Part shown: positions 57,105 through 64,000 of the stretch, one piece after another
How the letters are laid out: each line of letters begins with the position of its first letter
Position numbering within the stretch: position 1 is the first letter of the stretch
Source: Bacteroidales bacterium
Lineage (GTDB): Bacteria; Bacteroidota; Bacteroidia; Bacteroidales; UBA932
Direction: 5' to 3'
Assembly: GCA_024699055.1 (NCBI GenBank)
Contig: JAILQG010000053.1
Coordinates: 1 to 64,000 of the forward strand
Length of the DNA: 64,000 bases
Notes under the pieces: model-generated
Databases searched by the model: none
The model's input: only the letters and a program-made list of their open reading frames with translations
What the model was told of the DNA's origin: nothing
Made by a program: the position numbers and the translations under genes

Positions 57105-58745
57105 CTAGAACTGCTTGAAAAAGTCGTTCCCCTTGTCGTCCACCAGGATGAAAGCAGGGAAGTCCTCGACGGTTATCTTCCAGATGGCCTCCATGCCCAG
57201 CTCGGGATACTCCACGCATTCGATGCTGCGGATGCTGTTCTGCGAAAGCACCGCGGCCACGCCGCCTATGGTCCCGAGATAGAACCCGCCGTGCTTCTTA
57301 CACGCGTCGGTCACGACCTGGGTGCGGTTGCCTTTGGCTATCATCACGAGCGATCCGCCGTGCGACTGGAATTCATCCACATATGGATCCATGCGGTTGG
57401 CCGTGGTGGGGCCCATGGAGCCGCAGGGGTATCCCTCCGGAGTCTTGGCCGGGCCTGCGTAAAGGATAGGATGATCCTTGAAATACTGCGGGAGGTCCTC
57501 TCCGGAGTCTAGGCGCGCCTTCAGTTTCGCATGGGCGATATCGCGGGCCACTATGATGGTGCCCTTGAGGTTCACGCGCGTGCTCACGGGATATTTACTG
57601 AGTTCGGCGCGGACGGCATCGATACCCTTGTCGAGGTCGATTTCTATGCCCTTCGGGCCTTCGCCAGGCCTGCGGTATTCTTCGGGAATGAGTTCGGAAG
57701 GATTGACGTCCATCTTCTCTATCCAGACACCGTCCTTGTTTATCTTGCTTTTGATATTGCGGTCGGCTGAGCAGCTGACGCCCATGCCGATGGGACAGCT
57801 GGCGCCGTGGCGCGGGAGACGGATGACCCTGATGTCGTGGGCCAGGTACTTGCCTCCGAACTGGGCGCCCAGGCCAATCTTCTGTGCTTCCTCCAGGAGC
57901 TTTTCCTCAAGGTCGATGTCGCGGAAGGCGCGGCCGGTCTCGTCGCCCGTGGTGGGCAGATTGTCGTAGTATTTGATACTCGCCAGTTTCACCGTGAGCA
58001 GGTTCTTTTCGGCCGAAGTGCCGCCGATGACGAACGCCACGTGGTAGGGCGGGCAGGCCGCAGTGCCGAGGCTCTTCATCTTTTCCACCAGGAAGGGCAG
58101 CAGAGTACCCTCGTTCTGGATGGTGGCCTTGGTCATGGGATAGAAATAGGTCTTGTTGGCGCTGCCGCCGCCCTTGGCTACCATAATGAAGCGGTACTCA
58201 TCGCCCTGAGTGGCCTCGATGTCTATCTGGGCGGGCAGGTTGCACTTGGTGTTGACCTCGTTGTACATGTCCAGCGGGGCGTTCTGGCTGTAACGGAGAT
58301 TCTCCTGCGTGTAGGTGTTGAACACGCCCAGGCTCAGGGCCTCCTCGTCTTCGAAATCGGTCCAGACGCGCTGCCCCTTCTCGCCGTGGATGATGGCGGT
58401 GCCGGTGTCCTGGCAGAACGGAAGCACGCCTTTCACGGCAGTCTCGGCATTGCGGAGGAACTGCAGGGCCACATATTTGTCGTTCTCGGAAGCCTCGGGA
58501 TCGCTCAGGATTTTGGCGACCTGCTCGTTGTGGGCGCGGCGGAGCATGAACTGGCAGTCGTGGAAAGACTGCTGCGCCACAAGCGTGAGCGCCTCGGGGC
58601 TCACCTCGAGGATGGTTTTGCCTCCGCAGCCGCAGTGGCCGCCGAACTTGGAGGTCTTTACCAGTTTCTCCGATCCCGGAATCCTGTAATACTCAGTTTT
58701 GTCCTCGCCCAGCTGGAACATGGGGGCGTACTTGAATTCTGCCAT
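57105..58745 (-). CDS. Class I (Fe-S) fumarate hydratase
   Basis: [49 protein letters not shown]; start re-set to [13 protein letters not shown]. Confidence 0.95.
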   Translation of the reverse strand: MAEFKYAPMFQLGEDKTEYYRIPGSEKLVKTSKFGGHCGCGGKTILEVSPEALTLVAQQSFHDCQFMLRRAHNEQVAKILSDPEASENDKYVALQFLRNAETAVKGVLPFCQDTGTAIIHGEKGQRVWTDFEDEEALSLGVFNTYTQENLRYSQNAPLDMYNEVNTKCNLPAQIDIEATQGDEYRFIMVAKGGGSANKTYFYPMTKATIQNEGTLLPFLVEKMKSLGTAACPPYHVAFVIGGTSAEKNLLTVKLASIKYYDNLPTTGDETGRAFRDIDLEEKLLEEAQKIGLGAQFGGKYLAHDIRVIRLPRHGASCPIGMGVSCSADRNIKSKINKDGVWIEKMDVNPSELIPEEYRRPGEGPKGIEIDLDKGIDAVRAELSKYPVSTRVNLKGTIIVARDIAHAKLKARLDSGEDLPQYFKDHPILYAGPAKTPEGYPCGSMGPTTANRMDPYVDEFQSHGGSLVMIAKGNRTQVVTDACKKHGGFYLGTIGGVAAVLSQNSIRSIECVEYPELGMEAIWKITVEDFPAFILVDDKGNDFFKQF

Positions 58746-58767
58746 AATTGATAAAGGGTTAGTCTTA

Positions 58768-58799
58768 CAAAGATAACCATTCCCTCGCACCTCTGCAAA
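58768..58799 (-). promoter_or_regulatory. Predicted fumarase promoter
   Basis: Minus strand TTTG-N20-TATCTTTG. Confidence 0.5.
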
Positions 58800-58851
58800 T
58801 CTTTTCAAAAAGCCCTTTTGTTTATCAGGAGAAAAGTGATTATATTTCGTC

Positions 58852-59715
58852 ATGCATACCTACGAGACCATTGACCTGAACGAGTACGTTCGCACCGGAG
58901 AAGGCGGAACCGCCGTTTCCTATACGCATAAGACCGGAAATACCATGGCCAAGCTCTATAATCCCGGCTTTGAGGCCGACAGGGCTGCAGCGGAATTCCT
59001 CACCGCCCGCACCGTCTTCGAGATGGGCGTCCCAACCCCCGAGCCCTACAGGCTGGTGACCGATGGGGAACGTTTCGGCGCAGAATATGAGCTCATCAAA
59101 GGCAAGCGCTCCTTCACCCGGATTATCTCCGAAGAGCCCGGGCGCCTGGAGGAAATCTCCCTGGCCTTCGCACAGGCCGCCCGTGAACTCCACGACAAAA
59201 AGGCCGATACCACCCGGCTCCGCTCCTACAAGGAGGTTCTAATTCAGTTTTATCGGGAGAAAGACCTTGTACCGGAAGATTATAAACGGCGCGCCCTGAC
59301 ATTTCTGGAGAAAGTGCCGGAAACGGATACCTGCCTCCACGGAGATTTACAGATAGGAAACATCATCACCGACGGAAAGCGCACGCTCTGGATTGACGTA
59401 GGCGAGTTCAGTTACGGCGTCCCCCAGTGGGATATATCCATCCTGTGGACAATGGCTCACAATATGGGAGCCGATCGCACGGAGAGCCTTTTCCACATCA
59501 CTCCCGAAACCTTCAAAAAGCATTGGAACATCTTCCTTCCCGCCTACTTGGGAACAACGGACCCAGATGCACTGGAAGCCTATACCAGGAGCATCTTCCC
59601 CTATTATGCCGCCAAGGTACCCTATGTCTTTGACATGGCCTACCATACTTCCATTCCGGCAGAAGGCCTGCAGAAAATCATTCAAATGCTACCGGGAAAC
59701 TCAGTTCTGCATTAA
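58852..59715 (+). CDS. Aminoglycoside-phosphotransferase-like kinase (TIGR02172-like)
   Basis: [36 protein letters not shown] catalytic loop. Confidence 0.85.
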   Translation: MHTYETIDLNEYVRTGEGGTAVSYTHKTGNTMAKLYNPGFEADRAAAEFLTARTVFEMGVPTPEPYRLVTDGERFGAEYELIKGKRSFTRIISEEPGRLEEISLAFAQAARELHDKKADTTRLRSYKEVLIQFYREKDLVPEDYKRRALTFLEKVPETDTCLHGDLQIGNIITDGKRTLWIDVGEFSYGVPQWDISILWTMAHNMGADRTESLFHITPETFKKHWNIFLPAYLGTTDPDALEAYTRSIFPYYAAKVPYVFDMAYHTSIPAEGLQKIIQMLPGNSVLH

Positions 59716-60768
59716 GAAAGATTTCATGAAGCGGTCGAGGTCGCCGTCCAGGACGCCCTGGGTGTCGGCGGTTTCTTCGCCGGTGCGCAGATCCTTGACC
59801 ATCTTGTACGGATGGAGCACGTACGAGCGGATCTGGCTGCCCCACTCGATTTTCTTCTTCTGGCCCTCGAGCTCCGCCTGCTTTTCCTGGCGTTTCTTGA
59901 GCTCGATGTCATAAAGGCGGCTCTTGAGGATGCGGAGAGCGTTCTGGCGGTTGTCCTGCTGACTGCGGGTTTCGGTATTCTCCACCATGATGCCGGTGGG
60001 GATGTGCCTCACGCGCACGCCGGTCTCCACCTTATTGACATTCTGCCCGCCGTGACCGCCGCTGCGGAAAGTGTCCCATTCGATGTCTCCGGGGTTGATT
60101 TCGATGTTGATGGTATCGTCCACCAGAGGATACACGAACACGGACGAGAACGTTGTCTGGCGTTTTCCCTGCGCGTTGAAGGGAGAGATGCGGACCAGCC
60201 GATGCACGCCGTTTTCGGCCTTGAGCCAGCCATAGGCGAAATCGCCTTCGAACGAAATGGTGCAGCTCTTGATACCGGCCTCATCGCCCTCGATGAGTTC
60301 GGTGACGGTGGTCTTGAATCCGCGGCGCTCGCCCCAGCGCAGATACATGCGCATGAGCATGGCGCTCCAGTCGTTGGCCTCGGTGCCGCCGGCGCCGGAG
60401 TTTATGGTAAGGACGGCCCCAAGGTTGTCGCCTTCGGCGCCGAGCATATTCTTGAATTCGAGGTCTTCCAGCCTGGCGACGGCTTCGGCATAGGCCTTGT
60501 CGATATCCTCCCCTTCTGGCTCCAACTCGAAGAGCACGTCCACGTCGGCCGCGGAGCTGCAGAGGGCGTCATATTCGGTAACCCAGGACTTGACTCCGTT
60601 CAGCTCCTTTAGGAAAGCCTCGGCCCCCTTCGGGTCGTTCCAGAAATCGGGCGCCTGGCTCTGTGCGGTCTTTTCCTCCACCTCCTTCCGGCGTTCATCT
60701 ATTCTCAGCACCTTCTCGAGCGTAGCGGCACGCTGCCTGAGCTCTTTAATCTGTTCCTGCGTTACCAT
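59701..60768 (-). CDS. prfB: Peptide chain release factor 2, no programmed frameshift
   Basis: GGTEANDW; RSGGHGGQNVNKVETGVRVRHIPTGI; N-terminal region continuous in one frame. Confidence 0.96.
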   Translation of the reverse strand: MVTQEQIKELRQRAATLEKVLRIDERRKEVEEKTAQSQAPDFWNDPKGAEAFLKELNGVKSWVTEYDALCSSAADVDVLFELEPEGEDIDKAYAEAVARLEDLEFKNMLGAEGDNLGAVLTINSGAGGTEANDWSAMLMRMYLRWGERRGFKTTVTELIEGDEAGIKSCTISFEGDFAYGWLKAENGVHRLVRISPFNAQGKRQTTFSSVFVYPLVDDTINIEINPGDIEWDTFRSGGHGGQNVNKVETGVRVRHIPTGIMVENTETRSQQDNRQNALRILKSRLYDIELKKRQEKQAELEGQKKKIEWGSQIRSYVLHPYKMVKDLRTGEETADTQGVLDGDLDRFMKSFLMQN

Positions 60769-60837
60769 GAGTACGCAAAAGTAGCTAATTTCTCAGAATT
60801 TTTGCTATATTGGCACCACATTAAAATCTAAATCACC

Positions 60838-61509
60838 ATGAAAAAGTACTTTGCAGAATGCATCGGCACGTTCGTGCTCACGTTCCTCGGCTGCGGAACA
60901 GCAATGTTCCTCGGCTGCACCACTCCCGCAGGAGTTGTAGGTACCGCCATCGCATTCGGTCTGGCCGTAGTTGCCATGGCCTATACGATCGGTGAAATCT
61001 CCGGCTGCCATATCAACCCGGCCATCACCCTCGGCGTCGCACTCAGCGGACGCATGAGCTGGAAAGACGCTGTCGGCTACTGGTGCGGCCAGATTATCGG
61101 CGGTATCATCGCAGGCGCCCTGCTCCTCCTCGTAGTGAATGTTACCGGCGCAACCGACCTTACCGGCGGCCTGGGCACCAACGGCGTAGCCAATGCCGGC
61201 GGCCCGTGGGGCGCATGCCTCGTGGAAGTGATTGCAACCTTCATCTTCGTCCTCGTAGTGCTCGGCACCACCGACGCCAAGAAGGGAGCCGGCAAGCCCG
61301 CCGGCCTTGCAATCGGTCTCAGCCTCATTCTCATCCACCTCGTGTGCATCAACCTCACCGGCACATCCGTGAACCCCGCCCGCTCCATCGGTCCCGCCAT
61401 CTTCGCAGGTGGCCAGGCCCTGAAGGACCTCTGGGTGTTCATCGTTGCCCCGCTTGTTGGCGGCGCACTCGCAGCCCCCGTCTGGGCTTGCCTCAGCAAG
61501 GAGAAATAG
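60838..61509 (+). CDS. aqpZ: Aquaporin (MIP family, AqpZ-like)
   Basis: Two NPA motifs (CHINPAITLG, TSVNPARSIGPA), six TM helices. Confidence 0.95.
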   Translation: MKKYFAECIGTFVLTFLGCGTAMFLGCTTPAGVVGTAIAFGLAVVAMAYTIGEISGCHINPAITLGVALSGRMSWKDAVGYWCGQIIGGIIAGALLLLVVNVTGATDLTGGLGTNGVANAGGPWGACLVEVIATFIFVLVVLGTTDAKKGAGKPAGLAIGLSLILIHLVCINLTGTSVNPARSIGPAIFAGGQALKDLWVFIVAPLVGGALAAPVWACLSKEK

Positions 61510-61529
61510 CTCCGCTGCTGCGCAAATCT

Positions 61530-61564
61530 AAAGAGGACGGCCTCCACGGTCGTCCTCTTTTTTT
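61530..61564 (+). terminator. Rho-independent terminator of aqpZ
   Basis: AAAGAGGACG...CGTCCTCTTT followed by TTTT. Confidence 0.85.
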
Positions 61565-61770
61565 GCGAGTGCGGCGGAGTCGGTAGGCAGCAGTCGCCTC
61601 TGAGAGGCGTGTCCACCCCCGGACACGGGCAGGGGGATGGGGCCCGTCGGCAGCAAGTTATCGCGCAGCGATGACGAAGATGACGATGGGAGGGGCCGGA
61701 GCGAACGGAGAGAGCGGAGTCCTCGAAGAGGCGAGCTACTGCCTGCCGCGAAGCCGCGGCGGACAAGCAA

Positions 61771-63177
61771 CTAGAAGAGGTAGCCGGTGTTGATGTAGAA
61801 GGCGCCGGTACCGTCCTGCCCCTTCAGGGGCCCGCCGAAGGCCGTAACGGGAGCGCCGTATTCGAAGGCGATGATGAAGTTCTCGTTCATGATGAACCTC
61901 AGGCCCGAACCGACCGTGATATGCGGACGGTCCTTCTCCAATCCCTGCGAAATGTACTTGTCGTAGCCCGGCACCGGGGACGGAGCAAGATCATCAAGCA
62001 CCTGCTTGTCGGTGGTCGGGGCAGTCGGAGTATCGACATGCAGCGACATATCCCTGTTCCTCGTGACCATCGAGCCGTCACTGAAGAACGTGAGTCCGAA
62101 GGCGATGTTCTGCTTCCAGAGCACGAATTTGACGAACCTCCAGCGGAACTCGGCCGTCCACGTGGCCATGTCGAGCCCGACCACCCTGTCGCGCATAATG
62201 CCGCGCACGGTGTCGAAACCACCCATGCCGTCCTTGTCGAAATCCCTCTCCATGCGGGTGAGATACGGAAGGATGTAGAACGGAGCCGAATCCCCGAAAG
62301 TCCCCTGATAGTTCAGGCGGTAGGCGAAGGTCAGGATATCATTGTCTATCAGTGGGAAATACTGCCTCCAGGTAGCTGAATAGCGGTAGAACGGGTTCTT
62401 GGTGCCCAGCCACTTCGGCGCTAGAATCATGTGCGCCTCGGCCCAGATTCCGCGCGTGGGCGCACCTTCCTTGTCGCGGGTGTCGTACACCATACCCATG
62501 CGAACGGCGGAAGAAAAGCCTCCCCCGCTCTCATCGGCCCCGATCAGCCCCCATTTCACATAATCGTCGTACAGGGTCGACTCTTCATTGAAGACACCGA
62601 GCCCCTCCTTGCCCTTGTTGATGCTCTCGCGGTTTATGCTCTGGATGCGGAAATAAGAGGGATGATATCCCAGCTCCCACTTAACATGATCGGTGATGTT
62701 GCCGGTGAAATCGAGCGCTCCCAGTATCTGGACACGGTCAAGCCTGTAATACGGCGAGAAATAGGAGGCCGTCGGGTTCTCGCCATTGCCGGCGTCGACT
62801 CTGACGGCGTCATAGAAGGATTGGTATCCTCCGAAACCGTAGAAGTCCATGGCCTTGTCGATGTTGGCCGTGGCACCGGCGAAGATACGCACCCCCGGGA
62901 TGAGGGTCTTGTTATCGTGATAGAGCGTAAACAGCTTGGAACCCTTGCTGAAGAACGACGCCTCAACATAGGTATTGGAGTTGTAATTGGGGTAATTGCT
63001 GCCGTCGCCGAAATCGTAAAAATTGCAGAGCGCGCCGAGCTGGAAGCCCTTGTCGGCATCGAAAGCGATTGCGGGAACAGGGCCGAGGCTGAGCCCTGTC
63101 TTGACTTCGTCCGCCGTCTGCGCATATGCTGAAACACCCGCAAGCGCGAGCGCCCCGATCAGGAGAGACTTCCTCAT
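61771..63177 (-). CDS. BamA/TamA-like outer-membrane beta-barrel protein
   Basis: Signal peptide MRKSLLIGALALAGVSAYAQ; barrel strands incl. GMVYDTRDKEGAPTRGIWAEAHM, LRFIMNENFIIAFEYG; start re-set from ORF track. Confidence 0.78.
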   Translation of the reverse strand: MRKSLLIGALALAGVSAYAQTADEVKTGLSLGPVPAIAFDADKGFQLGALCNFYDFGDGSNYPNYNSNTYVEASFFSKGSKLFTLYHDNKTLIPGVRIFAGATANIDKAMDFYGFGGYQSFYDAVRVDAGNGENPTASYFSPYYRLDRVQILGALDFTGNITDHVKWELGYHPSYFRIQSINRESINKGKEGLGVFNEESTLYDDYVKWGLIGADESGGGFSSAVRMGMVYDTRDKEGAPTRGIWAEAHMILAPKWLGTKNPFYRYSATWRQYFPLIDNDILTFAYRLNYQGTFGDSAPFYILPYLTRMERDFDKDGMGGFDTVRGIMRDRVVGLDMATWTAEFRWRFVKFVLWKQNIAFGLTFFSDGSMVTRNRDMSLHVDTPTAPTTDKQVLDDLAPSPVPGYDKYISQGLEKDRPHITVGSGLRFIMNENFIIAFEYGAPVTAFGGPLKGQDGTGAFYINTGYLF

Positions 63178-64000
63178 GCCTGTGCCTTCTTTGCCGCCCT
63201 GCGGTCCTTCAGGTTGAAGCAGCCGGCTACAGTGAGACCGGCGATGATGTGCCAGATGCCCCACCATGCGGTGATGACCAGCATGCCGCCGGGGATGCCG
63301 TTGGGATACTCGGGCATGAAGTTCGCGAAGATCTGGTTGGCTCCGAGCATGAGCGCCAGGCCGAGACCACTGTTCTGGATACCGGTTTCGATGGTCATGG
63401 TGCGGCGGTCGCGCTCACCCACCTTGAAAGTACTGCCGACAGTGTACCCTATGCACAGGGCCAGCAGGTTATGTATGAATACGATCAGGAAAATGTACTT
63501 GACGCACTGCAGGAAGGCCTCGATGTTACCCATGAACGAAAGCACCACCATTGCCAGGAAGAAGATGATGCTGAACCACTGGAAGGGCTTCTTCATCTTT
63601 TCCGCAGCCTTGGGGAAGAAATGCGCGGTGAGAATACCGAGCGTGAGCGGAATGCCGAGCAGGATCACGATGGTCTTGAACACATCCCAGAAAGGAATGT
63701 GCAGGTTGGGCACCGCGCCCACGAGGGTGGAGAGGTCGGCCACCTTGATGTAGAGGTTGCCGTAGGCCCAGAAATTGAACGGCGTCATAATCATGGCAAG
63801 GGCCGTGGAGATGGCGGTGAGGCTCACCGAAAGCTCGATATTGGCCTTGCTGAGGCTTGATATGAAGTTGCTGATATTGCCGCCGGGGCAGGATGCGACC
63901 AGAATCATGCCCATTGCCATCGAGAACGAGATGGCAGGACCGAGCGCCCATGCGAGCAGGAAGGTGAAAAGCGGCAGAAGGACCAGCTGGCAGAGCATTC
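63174..64000 (-). CDS. Bile acid:sodium symporter (SBF) family transporter, 5' end beyond window
   Basis: MGMILVASCPGGNISNFISSLSKANIELSVSLTAIST; TIETGIQNSGLGLALM. Confidence 0.9.
   Translation of the reverse strand, partial: MLCQLVLLPLFTFLLAWALGPAISFSMAMGMILVASCPGGNISNFISSLSKANIELSVSLTAISTALAMIMTPFNFWAYGNLYIKVADLSTLVGAVPNLHIPFWDVFKTIVILLGIPLTLGILTAHFFPKAAEKMKKPFQWFSIIFFLAMVVLSFMGNIEAFLQCVKYIFLIVFIHNLLALCIGYTVGSTFKVGERDRRTMTIETGIQNSGLGLALMLGANQIFANFMPEYPNGIPGGMLVITAWWGIWHIIAGLTVAGCFNLKDRRAAKKAQA

Noticed and set aside
58852-59715. Aminoglycoside resistance gene
   Set aside because: Only generic APH/choline-kinase fold motifs; resembles the TIGR02172 paralogous family, so no resistance is claimed.
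61077-61766. 229-aa minus-strand ORF antisense to aqpZ and covering the GC-rich block
   Set aside because: Low-complexity Arg/Pro/Ser-rich translation, overlaps aqpZ on the opposite strand; treated as non-coding.

Overview
This 64 kb window is a densely coded, GC-rich bacterial chromosome segment. It is almost certainly Bacteroidota/Bacteroidales, judging from TAnnTTTG/TTTG promoters, two Bacteroidota-type outer-membrane beta-barrel proteins, an HU-type protein, FISUMP and DUF4290 families, and a 29-aa basic protein next to HU. I see about 48 coding genes, one tRNA-Leu(TAG), several rho-independent terminators and many promoter-like elements. I found no rRNA, CRISPR array, prophage or transposase. 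Most content is core: folC, truB, pnp, rpsO, ftsK, an AddAB-like pair, alr, rng, lon, ung, coaD, glnA, lnt, rluD, ruvC, serS, rpmA, rplU, rpsU, fumarase, prfB and aqpZ. The best candidate for an under-described system is a translationally coupled operon at 18269-21528: HPr-kinase-like P-loop protein, soluble S24/S26 Ser-His peptidase, PqqD-like protein and ABC exporter. It resembles a RiPP/lasso-type maturation set with no visible precursor. Other leads are: a sirtuin lacking zinc cysteines coupled to a P-loop protein with degenerate Walker motifs; a 12-bp inverted repeat around the predicted glnA -7 box, next to a small RHH-like gene; an unusually strong Shine-Dalgarno before rpsU; structured leaders of rpsO and rplU; a recurring TAnnTTTG-N6-ATG arrangement suggesting leaderless mRNAs; and a hairpin-rich non-coding block at 61565-61770. 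All names come from reading protein motifs by eye; no database search was run.
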